DNA of 64,000 nucleotides from Nostoc sp. FACHB-280 (GTDB lineage Bacteria > Cyanobacteriota > Cyanobacteriia > Cyanobacteriales > Nostocaceae): positions 1-64,000 of the forward strand of contig NZ_JACJSD010000036.1 of the NCBI RefSeq assembly GCF_014697615.1. The letters are read 5' to 3'. Under the pieces are notes generated by a model, which did no database searches, was not told where the DNA came from, and saw nothing but the letters and a program-made list of their open reading frames with translations. A program made the translations under genes and the position numbers. Below are positions 45,233 through 53,021 of this stretch, piece after piece (within the stretch, counting starts at the first letter, position 1; each line of letters starts with the position of its first letter).

Positions 45233-46285
45233 TCACACTTCACTCCGCATTACTGCATCTAACAACAACCCAGCCCCAAACCGCACCGGATCAGTGCAAG
45301 CTAAACCGGTTTCGGCTGTAGTTTGGGCGATCGCTTCTTGGGCGGCAAACTCATTTAAATGTGCAGTATTCAACGCTATACCCACCACAGGTACTTTCCC
45401 AAAAGCACCACCCGCACTGGCTACAGATTCATACATTTGAATCACTTTCGTTAACGGCGGAATCGGGACATGGGGATTATTCCGGTTATGAGTTTGTCCC
45501 GCCCGATGTACCAATATTAGTTGTGTGGGTTGAGAACCGCGAAGCAAAGGCAAGGTAGCAGTAGAACCAGGATGTAACAGCGAACCTTGTCCTTCAATGT
45601 GCAGAATGTCATAGTTTTTGCCATAACGCATCACTATTTGTTCCACAGCACCAGCTGCAAAATCTACACGAACAGCATCTAAAGCGATACCATCACCTTC
45701 TAACATCAAACCAGTTTGACCTGTAGCGATAAACTTAGAACGCCAACCCCGTAACTTTGCCGCCCAGTGTAGTTCTAAACTAGTAGACATTTTCCCAATC
45801 GCCATATCTGTTCCCACCGTCAACACGCGGCGACAGGGAAGCGTCCGCGCCATCCCACTCGCTACCTCTAGATTTGGTGGTTCTTTACGGACATCCCAAA
45901 TTAACTGTCCTGGTTTGAGAATTGCATTTAACTCTGTCATCGTCGCCAATGGTGTGTGTAAACCATTCACCAAAGACATACCAGCTTTTAAGGCATCTTT
46001 AATTTCTATCCAATAATCATCGGGTACCGCACCACCTTTGGGTGCAATTCCAATTACCAATACTTCTGGTTTATATGCCAAAGCTGCGGTGACAGATTCT
46101 ACAATCGGCACATCACGCTTGATACCTGTTAATTCTGGCAAAGACTTACCAGCACTTACCTTATCAATTACTGCGACAATCGGGGCTTCACTGTAGCGTA
46201 AAATTGCCAACCCGGTTTTGCCCTGTGTTCCTGTAGTTCCTTCATGCAGCAGAATAGCGATTCGTTGATTAAGCGGCAAACGCAC
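45233..46285 (-). CDS. DUF1611 (DgcN-like) protein
   Basis: 350 residues, GTG start. An N-terminal Rossmann-like domain (QGKTGLAILRYSEAPIVAVI, VLVIGIAPKGGAVPDDYW) is followed by a P-loop-like domain (TVGTDMAIGKMSTSLEL, then HIEGQGSLLHPG). This is the DUF1611 family; DgcN members were reported to N-acetylate D-glutamate as part of a pair with the racemase DgcA. The gene starts 17 bp inside the end of the epimerase gene, so they are translationally coupled and probably act on the same pathway. Confidence 0.83.
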   Translation of the reverse strand: MRLPLNQRIAILLHEGTTGTQGKTGLAILRYSEAPIVAVIDKVSAGKSLPELTGIKRDVPIVESVTAALAYKPEVLVIGIAPKGGAVPDDYWIEIKDALKAGMSLVNGLHTPLATMTELNAILKPGQLIWDVRKEPPNLEVASGMARTLPCRRVLTVGTDMAIGKMSTSLELHWAAKLRGWRSKFIATGQTGLMLEGDGIALDAVRVDFAAGAVEQIVMRYGKNYDILHIEGQGSLLHPGSTATLPLLRGSQPTQLILVHRAGQTHNRNNPHVPIPPLTKVIQMYESVASAGGAFGKVPVVGIALNTAHLNEFAAQEAIAQTTAETGLACTDPVRFGAGLLLDAVMRSEV

Positions 46286-47321
46286 TGTATTGTACCCCCA
46301 AGCCTGGTAAATCGTTTGGTAAAACTTTTCCTTCTACTACTAATGCACCCATAAATGGGTCATCAACTAAGTTGAGGTGACTATCTAAATCTAAATAATC
46401 AGCGAGTGGTGCTAATTGTGCTGCGGCTGTGTTAGCGAGTGAACTGTCAGAATAGCAGCCAAACATCACTTGTAAATTGTAAGCCCGCGCTGTGTGTACC
46501 ATTCGCAATGCTTCGGTTAAGCCCCCTGACTTCATCAGTTTGATATTAATTCCATCCACGTAGTTTGCCAAATGGGGAATATCAACGCTAGTAAAGCAAC
46601 TTTCATCCACAAAAATCGGTAGGGGTGACTCTTGTTTGAGTTGGGCTAAACTTTCTTCCTGACCCCTTGCTAGTGGCTGTTCTACATACTTTACACCTAA
46701 ATCAGCCAGCCAATGACACATCTTAATTGCATCTGGCAAACTCCAACCACCATTTGCATCCACAAAAAATTCTAGATTTGGTGCTTCTTGTTGGACTGCT
46801 AATAGCATTTGCTGATCTGCCTCAATACCATCGGGGCTACCTAATTTCACCTTAAACAGCCGCACATCCAAATAATTTAACCAATCCCGCGCCCTCGCCC
46901 TCGCACCTTCTGGTGAATTTATGCCAATAGTTACCGAAGTTGGGACAATAAGATTGCGATCGCATCCCCAAATCTGCCACAGTGGTAAACCAACAAACTT
47001 ACCCAACCAATCGTGCATCGCCATATCTACAGCCGCCCGCGCCGATGAAGGAATTTGCTGTTGAATTAACAACTGCTCGACTTGCTGTCTCTGCAAAGGA
47101 CTAAAAGTTGTTAATAATGGTATAACTTGCGTGATCGCATCTTTGATTTGCTCGGTTCTTTGAGCATGATTGCCGACACCAAACGGTGATGCTTCTCCCC
47201 AGCCCTCAACGCCATCTTGCGAAATTTTTACCCAGACATTCGTTGTCTGTGCAGTTGTCCCCCGACTAATAGTTAAGGGAAATCGTTTATTGACAGTAAA
47301 TTCCTTGACTTCTAATTCCAT
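46269..47321 (-). CDS. Enolase-superfamily dipeptide/N-acyl amino acid epimerase
   Basis: 350 residues. MLE-subgroup catalytic set: KxK in LFKVKLG, Asp in FFVDANGGW, Glu in KYVEQPL, Asp in FVDESCF and Lys in INIKLMKSGG; a late YLDLDSH motif is the DxD that binds the dipeptide amino group in L-Ala-D/L-Glu epimerases. Two roles fit: epimerising murein dipeptides for recycling, or the DgcA-type racemase of N-acetyl-D-glutamate suggested by the coupled DUF1611 gene. I cannot decide from sequence. Confidence 0.87.
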   Translation of the reverse strand: MELEVKEFTVNKRFPLTISRGTTAQTTNVWVKISQDGVEGWGEASPFGVGNHAQRTEQIKDAITQVIPLLTTFSPLQRQQVEQLLIQQQIPSSARAAVDMAMHDWLGKFVGLPLWQIWGCDRNLIVPTSVTIGINSPEGARARARDWLNYLDVRLFKVKLGSPDGIEADQQMLLAVQQEAPNLEFFVDANGGWSLPDAIKMCHWLADLGVKYVEQPLARGQEESLAQLKQESPLPIFVDESCFTSVDIPHLANYVDGINIKLMKSGGLTEALRMVHTARAYNLQVMFGCYSDSSLANTAAAQLAPLADYLDLDSHLNLVDDPFMGALVVEGKVLPNDLPGLGVQYSAFAA

Positions 47322-47423
47322 AAGTCTGCTCTATAGCAATCCTAAATGATATACAAACCTCTCTAACTTGTCTCTCTTGTCTACCTTGTCTCTTTTCTTC
47401 ATTCTCAAATAAGTCTGCTCTAT
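47321..47423. repeat. 14-bp direct repeat flanking a CTTGTCT heptamer block
   Basis: TAAGTCTGCTCTAT occurs at 47321-47334 (touching the epimerase start codon) and 47410-47423. The 75 bp between them hold CTTGTCT-type heptamers (about 47367-47393), as if the block had been inserted with a target duplication or duplicated by slippage. Confidence 0.7.
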
Positions 47424-47508
47424 GATGGCTAGGGCAGAAAATAGTTTAAGGGATTTTAGCTGATTTTCTGCATCTGTTATACTTTTTTACATTTATTATT
47501 TAGCATCT

Positions 47509-48069
47509 ATGAGCAATCTGAATAAATGGAAAATCTTGCAATCGGAAATGGTATTAAACCATCCTTGGTGTAGAGTCAGACAAGATAAAATCGAATTACC
47601 TAACGGGAAAGTTATTGATGATTATTTTGTCAGTATTAAACCAGAAATTGCCATTATTTTGCCAATTACCAGTAATCAAGAAATTGTTTTCGTTCGCCAA
47701 TACCGACACGCAGTTGCCGATTTTTTTATCGAATTACCAGCCGGACATTTTGACCCCACCCAAGAAAGTGCAGAAATCGCCGCCATTCGAGAATTACAAG
47801 AAGAAACTGGTTATCAGGCTCAACAAGTTAAAAAAGTCACTGTTTTTTATGATAAACCCAGCAAAGATACTAACCGCATACATTTATTTTTAGCCGAGAA
47901 TGTGATCAAAGTCGGGGAACAAAACTTAGATATTACAGAAGAAATTGAAGTAATTTTAATTCCTGTGTCAGAGGTATTAGATAAAATCCATCAAGGTGAA
48001 ATTTCAGTGTCAGGAACTATTGCGGCTCTATTTTTAGGTTTAAATTTGATGGTTAATAACCATCAATAA
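47509..48069 (+). CDS. Nudix hydrolase, ADP-ribose pyrophosphatase-like
   Basis: 186 residues. The Nudix box is complete (GHFDPTQESAEIAAIRELQE then ETGY; GX5EX7REUXEEXGU). FVRQYRHAVADFFIELPAGH before the box is typical of ADP-ribose pyrophosphatases. It should hydrolyse nucleoside diphosphate-linked compounds to monophosphates. Cytosolic, monocistronic; a HIP1-pair hairpin follows the stop. Confidence 0.88.
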   Translation: MSNLNKWKILQSEMVLNHPWCRVRQDKIELPNGKVIDDYFVSIKPEIAIILPITSNQEIVFVRQYRHAVADFFIELPAGHFDPTQESAEIAAIRELQEETGYQAQQVKKVTVFYDKPSKDTNRIHLFLAENVIKVGEQNLDITEEIEVILIPVSEVLDKIHQGEISVSGTIAALFLGLNLMVNNHQ

Positions 48070-48074
48070 AAAAA

Positions 48075-48107
48075 GCGATCGCATCTATAATTCAGAACAG
48101 CGATCGC
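48075..48107. other. HIP1 pair after the Nudix gene
   Basis: Two GCGATCGC octamers (48075-48082, 48100-48107) can pair over a 17-nt loop, 6 bp after the stop. The stem does not extend beyond the octamers. Possible weak terminator. The rest of the gap to 48333 holds AATCCAGAATCCAGAAGTCT-type repeat units. Confidence 0.45.
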
Positions 48108-48333
48108 CAAAGCATTAATCCAGTAAATCAAACAGTTTGAGAATTGATAGATATATGCCCCCGAAATTAAAGGTTTCTCTTTTCACTAATAACATCGGCA
48201 ACAAAATTTAAGAATGTAGAATCCAGAATCCAGAAGTCTGAATTGCTCAGAGTTTGATAACTAGTATGATGAGAATATTAAATTTCTATCTAGCAAACTC
48301 TTGATTTATTCATGATTCTGAATTCTGTCCAAA

Positions 48334-49134
48334 TTAATTAGCAACTTGTTTTTTAGACTTCATTCTTAAAGCCAATGCAAGTGTAGCTGCAATCCCAACA
48401 ACTGTGCTTGGTTCCGGAACAGAAGTTGTATCATTTACATATTGGGCGCTGGCTACGTTATTGATAGATTCTACATTAGTGATATCAACTAACATTTTTT
48501 CAGTGTTGTCACTGTAGAAAATATCATTAACCGCCAGGAATAAAAACTTAGCGTTGGTAGGAATCTTAATTGTCATCTCGCCTAAGATTCCGAATACACC
48601 ATCAAACAATGTTTTTTGACCGCAAGTTCTATTAACATCACTTAAAGTTGCTCCATTACACATATAAGCATCTTTTGAGCCGTCGTAAGTAGAACCTGCT
48701 TGATTAGTGGTGTCAAATAAAGTGTTAGAAGTCCAGTTTGCTTCTGTATAGCCATACTTACCAGCATCTTCCGCATCAAGGCTAATAGCATCAGCTACAC
48801 GTTGTTGAAAAGAAGAATCAAGCAATGTATCCGAAGCACTGAAGACCCCAATCATATCGTTTCTTTGTCCAGGGTTCCAAACACTCCAGTTAAATGCACC
48901 AGAGGTAGTTAAACGAATTGTATTTCCAGCTTCAAGACCCAAATCAGCTAAAGATATGGCTTTTGTATGACCTGCAATTGTCTGAACACCGTTGTAATAA
49001 GTTGTATCAGATTGGGTCTTCAAAAAAGTGTAGGTAGAGTCAATTTCAAAAGAAGCTGCTTGGGCTTTAGCATTAACTAAAGTACCCAATCCCACTAAGC
49101 TAGAAACCATTAAAATACGCCAAATTCTGTTCAT
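48334..49134 (-). CDS. Secreted PEP-CTERM protein of unknown function
   Basis: 266 residues from ATG 49134 (the frame is open to ATG 49182, but the signal peptide IWRILMVSSLVGLGTLVNAK starts at the later one). The mature part is beta-rich with two Cys (MCNGATLSDVNRTCGQ), and the end is a PEP-CTERM tag (VPEPSTVVGIAATLALALRM, then KSKKQ). The middle (MIGVFSASDTLLDSSFQQRV) resembles secreted carbohydrate- or LecA-like PEP-CTERM proteins, not a named enzyme. Exported and sorted by exosortase by inference. Confidence 0.75.
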   Translation of the reverse strand: MNRIWRILMVSSLVGLGTLVNAKAQAASFEIDSTYTFLKTQSDTTYYNGVQTIAGHTKAISLADLGLEAGNTIRLTTSGAFNWSVWNPGQRNDMIGVFSASDTLLDSSFQQRVADAISLDAEDAGKYGYTEANWTSNTLFDTTNQAGSTYDGSKDAYMCNGATLSDVNRTCGQKTLFDGVFGILGEMTIKIPTNAKFLFLAVNDIFYSDNTEKMLVDITNVESINNVASAQYVNDTTSVPEPSTVVGIAATLALALRMKSKKQVAN

Positions 49135-49646
49135 GTTCTTATACTTATTGCCGACTTCTCTAGCATAAGTAATAAGTTCCATAGATTGTATAAATTATTT
49201 TATGTATTAAGCAAATTTAGAATAAACTTTATCTCGCTATTTTAGGTTGTTTTCTCAGTATATTTCTTTGTCTAGCAATCTCAAATAAATAACATTTTTA
49301 ATACTTTATTTTCAGTACTTATACGACTGGATACTTGCAATTTATCGAAACTTATTATGTTCTCTATCTCGAATCTATCCACCGTAAATTGGCTATCAAT
49401 CAAGAGAAATAACGGTTTTGCCATAGAATAGCCAGTTAAAAGGATGATATTCAACAAAGCACGATCGCCATACAATCACAAAAATTGGGCGATCGCACCC
49501 ACAACACAAACTAGCGATCGCCCAATTATGAATCTAAAACTGATCTGAATTGATAAAAGGTCGATAATATCACTGTCATCTCACCTTATTACCTTTCACC
49601 TACTATCTCAACAAGCTGTTGTTTGCAACTTAAAACAATTTGAGCA
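49135..49646. other. Gap with a HIP1-based hairpin; no gene supported
   Basis: A 64-codon open frame at 49281-49475 on the minus strand has no ribosome binding site and no recognisable features, so I do not call it. The only structure is the hairpin at 49483-49527. Confidence 0.5.
49483..49527. terminator. 14-bp perfect stem built from two HIP1 octamers
   Basis: AATTGGGCGATCGC (49483-49496) pairs with GCGATCGCCCAATT (49514-49527) over 17 nt. It lies downstream of the small minus-strand gene at 49647, about 120 bp from its stop. No T-run, so a stable transcript end or stabiliser rather than a classic terminator. Confidence 0.5.
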
Positions 49647-49910
49647 TCAATCCCGACTTTCATCAATTTCTGGACAAAATTCATCAATTTGCAAAATTCG
49701 GATCATTTCGCGCCCAGGATGTTTAAATAACACATAAAATTCACTATTGGGCATTCTCAAGTTTTCAGGAATTAGCTGCGTCGGGATTTCTTCAGTTAGC
49801 ACTAACCCATGTCCGGGAAAGAGAATAACAGTAATTTCGCCAGGAAGTAAACATCCTAAAACTCTTGCGAAGACACGCGCATAAACATCTGGATGGTCTT
49901 CATATCGCAT
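49647..49910 (-). CDS. Small protein of unknown function
   Basis: 87 residues from ATG 49910, with GGAA eight bases upstream; GTG 49922 and TTG 49931 are alternatives. Not recognised. The sequence has alternating hydrophobic strands (GEITVILFPGHGLVLTEEIP) and an acidic tail (IDEFCPEIDESRD). It follows the histidine kinase gene on the same strand at 50 bp, so it may be an accessory of that kinase. Confidence 0.5.
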   Translation of the reverse strand: MRYEDHPDVYARVFARVLGCLLPGEITVILFPGHGLVLTEEIPTQLIPENLRMPNSEFYVLFKHPGREMIRILQIDEFCPEIDESRD

Positions 49911-49960
49911 TTCAATTTCCACAGCCAACAAAACTTTGTATTTCTACCATAACCATAACG

Positions 49961-51211
49961 TTAAACAAGCGCATAGGCGTTTTGTTTCAATGGAATTTGA
50001 ATCACAAACGCTGTTCCTTGACCAAAGGTGGAAAGACAGGTCAATTTGCCATGATGTCTTTCGACAATTATCTGATGGCTAATTGACATACTAATTCCTG
50101 TACCCTTACCTACGGGTTTTGTCGTGAAAAATGGGTCAAAAATGTGTGGCTGAAACTGTTCAGGAATCCCCACTCCATTATCTTCGATAGTAATTTCCAC
50201 CCATTTTTCTGCCGTCAAAGAAGTTTTGACTGTAATTCGAGGTGGATTATCTTGAATTTCTGAATGGGATTTTTGCGTAATTTTCTCTTCTAGGGTATCT
50301 ACCGCATTTGTGAGAATATTCAAAACAACTTGATTGAGTGAACTAGGATAACACTCTACTTCCGGCAAATTACTATAATCTTTGATCACCTTAATTTCTG
50401 GATGTTCTGGTTTTGCTTGCAGGCGGTGATGCAAAATCATCAGTGTACTATCAATACCTTCGTGAATATTCACTGCTTTTAGTTCCGCTTCATCCAAGCG
50501 CGAGAAATTGCGTAATGATAGGACAATTTGCCGGATGCGATCGCTTCCTGCTTTCATTGAATTTAAAATTTTTGGCAAATCTTCTTGCAAAAAGTCTAAA
50601 TCAACTTCTTCAATTAGCCTGTGAATGGGCAAGGGTAAAACCGGAAAATGCGCTTGGTAAGCATTGACAATACTCAACAAATAATCTGCATATTCTTCAA
50701 CATAAGTCAAGTTACCGTGAATAAAGTTAATAGGATTATTAATTTCATGTGCAACCCCAGCAACTAATTGTCCTAAACTTGACATCTTTTCTTGTTGGAC
50801 TAACTGCATTTGCATCTGCTTGAGTTCTGTCATCGCGGTTTCCAAAAGTTGATTCTTGTTTTCCAGTTCGATTTTTGAAGCGAATATCTGACTGAAACAA
50901 GCAAGTAAATCAAAACTTTTATAGAAACTGAGAAAGCGTAATGCAATCCCAACTGTTAATAAATCAGCTATTGCTTGCCAAAAATGTGAATCAACAAAAC
51001 CCAGCATTCCCACTACATGCAAACCATGACCAAAAGCGCAACTGAAGAAAATCCCAGCTACTGTCACTACCAGTGGGTCAACACCTGCTTCTCGATTACG
51101 CCAAACCCCATAACCAATAACACTACCAATAATGAAATAACAACAAGAGATGACTAAATTTTCCCCCGCTATTAACCAACCGATTTGATCGGCATCTAAT
51201 ACATGATTCAT
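49961..51211 (-). CDS. Membrane histidine kinase with ethylene-receptor-like sensor domain
   Basis: 416 residues. Three N-terminal membrane helices (about 12-37, 46-70, 77-103) precede a coiled coil, a HisKA-like domain with the phospho-His in VAGVAHEINNPINFIHGNL and an HATPase (NQVVLNILTNAVDTLE, EDNGVGIP, GKGTGISMSISHQI). Helix 1-2 aligns without gaps to plant ETR1 at a constant offset of 7: Y25/I28/C58/H62 here equal ETR1 Y32/I35/C65/H69, the last two being its copper ligands. ETR1 D25 is N18 and P36 is G29 here. No receiver domain. Likely a copper- or small-molecule-sensing kinase; ethylene binding is unproven. Confidence 0.82.
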   Translation of the reverse strand: MNHVLDADQIGWLIAGENLVISCCYFIIGSVIGYGVWRNREAGVDPLVVTVAGIFFSCAFGHGLHVVGMLGFVDSHFWQAIADLLTVGIALRFLSFYKSFDLLACFSQIFASKIELENKNQLLETAMTELKQMQMQLVQQEKMSSLGQLVAGVAHEINNPINFIHGNLTYVEEYADYLLSIVNAYQAHFPVLPLPIHRLIEEVDLDFLQEDLPKILNSMKAGSDRIRQIVLSLRNFSRLDEAELKAVNIHEGIDSTLMILHHRLQAKPEHPEIKVIKDYSNLPEVECYPSSLNQVVLNILTNAVDTLEEKITQKSHSEIQDNPPRITVKTSLTAEKWVEITIEDNGVGIPEQFQPHIFDPFFTTKPVGKGTGISMSISHQIIVERHHGKLTCLSTFGQGTAFVIQIPLKQNAYALV

Positions 51212-51418
51212 AAATCTACTAGTACCCTAAAGCCCTCAGATCCTTAAAGTACCCATTTGCTCACTCATAATTGATATAAATGTTTACAATAGACATTTTT
51301 TTATTTTTGTGAAGTTAAATAATTGCTAAAAAGTGGTTTTTAGCTTGATATTAGGTATATAGAGAGAAAATGCTTCTAAATATATTGAAATGGAAAGTAA
51401 TATAGTGGGCGATCGTCT

Positions 51419-51447
51419 CGCACTTGTAAACACAAGTGTGAATTTTT
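51419..51447 (+). terminator. Hairpin plus T7 tract upstream of higBA
   Basis: CGCACTTGT (51419-51427), loop AAAC, ACAAGTGTG (51432-51440), then AATTTTTTT: a textbook terminator shape, 70 bp before the higB start. No plus-strand gene ends here, so it could attenuate a higBA leader. The palindromic stem could also be the antitoxin operator. Confidence 0.55.
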
Positions 51448-51516
51448 TTGCGCTAGTTTGCGAGGTGTCAGTCCCGGTGGCTACTCGCCGAGGATATTAA
51501 AAAATAAAATAAAGGT

Positions 51517-51816
51517 ATGCACGTGATAAGTCGGAAAAAGCTTCGAGAATTTTGCCAAACACACGCTGATTCGTGCGAAGCACTGGATGACTGGTTTGAG
51601 ACAGCAAGCAAAGCAAACTGGGCTAATCTGATTGAGGTTCAAACAGTCTACCCAAAAGCTGAAGCTGTTAGTAACTTTACAGTTTTTAATATTAAAGGCA
51701 ACAAATATCGCTTAATTACCAGTATTAATTACGAGAAGCAGGTTATCTATGTCAAGTACGTTTTGACTCATGCCAATTATGACAAAGACGACTGGAAGCA
51801 TGACCCATACTATTAA
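51517..51816 (+). CDS. higB: HigB-family toxin (mRNA interferase)
   Basis: 99 residues with the HigB pattern: VISRKKLREFCQTHADSCEAL, NLIEVQTVYPKAEAV, FNIKGNKYRLITSINYEKQV and VYVKYVLTHANYDK-like end (YVKYVLTHANYDKDDW). These toxins cleave mRNA at the ribosome. The basic and His residues near the C-terminus (KY..LTH..YDK) fit an active toxin. Toxin-first order with a 17-bp overlap into the antitoxin gene is normal for HigBA. Confidence 0.9.
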   Translation: MHVISRKKLREFCQTHADSCEALDDWFETASKANWANLIEVQTVYPKAEAVSNFTVFNIKGNKYRLITSINYEKQVIYVKYVLTHANYDKDDWKHDPYY

Positions 51817-52201
51817 TTCCACAATTTACGGTGAGTTATTGTTACACTATCAACCCCGTATCATCAAAACTGAGTCAGAAAATGAGCAATTTCTGGCAGT
51901 GGTTGAAGAATTATTGGCTCGTCCTGACTTGAGTCCAGAAGAAGATATCTTGTTAGAACTATTAGTCAAACTCATCGAAGACTTTGAAGGAAAGCACTAT
52001 CAACTTAATGCTTCAACCCCTGGTTCTAGACTTTTGCATTTGATGGATGCTCGAAATTTACAGCCATCTGACTTGGTGGAAGTACTGGGTTCCAGTGAAA
52101 TAGTAACTAAGTTACTTGATGGAGAGAAAGAAATCACAGAAGAACAGGCTAAGGTTTTAGGACAGTTTTTTCACGTCGAGCCGGAGTTATTTTTGTCATG
52201 A
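51800..52201 (+). CDS. higA: HigA-family antitoxin with HTH
   Basis: 133 residues from ATG 51800, which follows GGAAGC and overlaps higB by 17 bp; the frame is open further upstream but inside higB. The C-terminal half is an Xre-type HTH: LLHLMDARNLQPSDLVEVLG, then EIVTKLLDGEKEITEEQAKV and FFHVEPELFL. It neutralises HigB and should repress the pair. A HIP1-based hairpin follows the stop. Confidence 0.88.
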   Translation: MTHTINSTIYGELLLHYQPRIIKTESENEQFLAVVEELLARPDLSPEEDILLELLVKLIEDFEGKHYQLNASTPGSRLLHLMDARNLQPSDLVEVLGSSEIVTKLLDGEKEITEEQAKVLGQFFHVEPELFLS

Positions 52202-52203
52202 AA

Positions 52204-52274
52204 AACAAGGGCGATCGCACTCTCAGATAAAAAGCGATCGCACCTGTACAATTACAAATGCGATCGCCCTTGTT
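52204..52274. terminator. 16-bp inverted repeat between convergent higA and ndhN
   Basis: AACAAGGGCGATCGCA (52204-52219) and TGCGATCGCCCTTGTT (52259-52274) are exact complements, with a third GCGATCGC in the loop. It starts 3 bp after the higA stop and ends 13 bp before the ndhN stop, so it can end both transcripts. Confidence 0.6.
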
Positions 52275-52287
52275 GTAATCCCAAAAA

Positions 52288-52776
52288 TTACACAGCCTGA
52301 GAACTAACCCCGAAGGTAGCTGTCAAAGGCTTCCATTTAAAAGCGCGACTACCGCCTCTTTCCACCACTACTTTGACTTTGGGTTCCAATTTCGGCAATT
52401 CTGCTAAAAACTCAATTTCTTGGTCAGACAGAATATGCCCTTCAATGATCCACAGCACCAAACCCTTAGATTTTGGTGGTAACTGTTCTAGCTGATAGTT
52501 AACAATTGGGGGTAAATAGTAGACACTACCCACAGCCGCACCACTACCAGTACTTTTCTTACCCAAGTGAGGTGGTCTCACACCATGAACTCCAGTGAGA
52601 TAGGCAGCTACATCGCCCAATCCCCTAGCAGTCATATTCAAAGTCACATAGCCAGCAGCACGCAGCCGACGGCGATATCGACCTTCAAAACCTCCCTCTA
52701 AAGGGACGTACGTACCGAGAGCGCCAAATTTCTCCAAATCTCGGATTAAACCATTGCCAGTGGTAATCAGTGCCAT
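52288..52776 (-). CDS. ndhN: NAD(P)H-quinone oxidoreductase subunit N
   Basis: 162 residues, full length. The highly conserved start (ALITTGNGLIRDLEKFGALG, VPLEGGFEGRYRRRL), the GVRPPHLGKKSTGSGAAVG centre and the YYLPPIVNYQLEQLPPKSKG block identify NdhN, a subunit specific to the cyanobacterial and chloroplast NDH-1 complex. It sits at the hydrophilic arm on the cytosolic side of the thylakoid membrane and supports cyclic electron flow and respiration. Single gene, divergent from the ribosomal operon. Confidence 0.97.
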   Translation of the reverse strand: MALITTGNGLIRDLEKFGALGTYVPLEGGFEGRYRRRLRAAGYVTLNMTARGLGDVAAYLTGVHGVRPPHLGKKSTGSGAAVGSVYYLPPIVNYQLEQLPPKSKGLVLWIIEGHILSDQEIEFLAELPKLEPKVKVVVERGGSRAFKWKPLTATFGVSSQAV

Positions 52777-52985
52777 AGATTTTCGTTTATCCTATCCCAC
52801 TTACATATCTCTATTATTTACTGTTAAGTAAAATATTTAAGGTGCAGTCAGATAGCAACTAGGCAAAAACTCGCCAAAGTCTTACCTGATAAGACAAATT
52901 GCTTCCAAAAGCTTATTTATTCACTTAATAATATAGATATGGTTTGGGCAGCCCAAACCATGAGCCACAACTCTTAAAAAAATAC

Positions 52986-53015
52986 TCGACAAACATCACA
53001 CCCCTCATCTATAAT
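52986..53015 (+). promoter_or_regulatory. Candidate promoter of the ribosomal operon
   Basis: TCGACA (52986-52991), an 18-bp spacer and TATAAT (53010-53015), in a gap of more than 900 bp before rplC. It would give a leader of about 680 nt. Other start sites nearer to rplC cannot be excluded. Confidence 0.45.
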
Positions 53016-53021
53016 GTGAGA

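Noticed and set aside
49281..49475. 64-codon minus-strand frame in the 49 kb gap
   Set aside because: No ribosome binding site, no motif, and AT-rich composition like the surrounding non-coding DNA.
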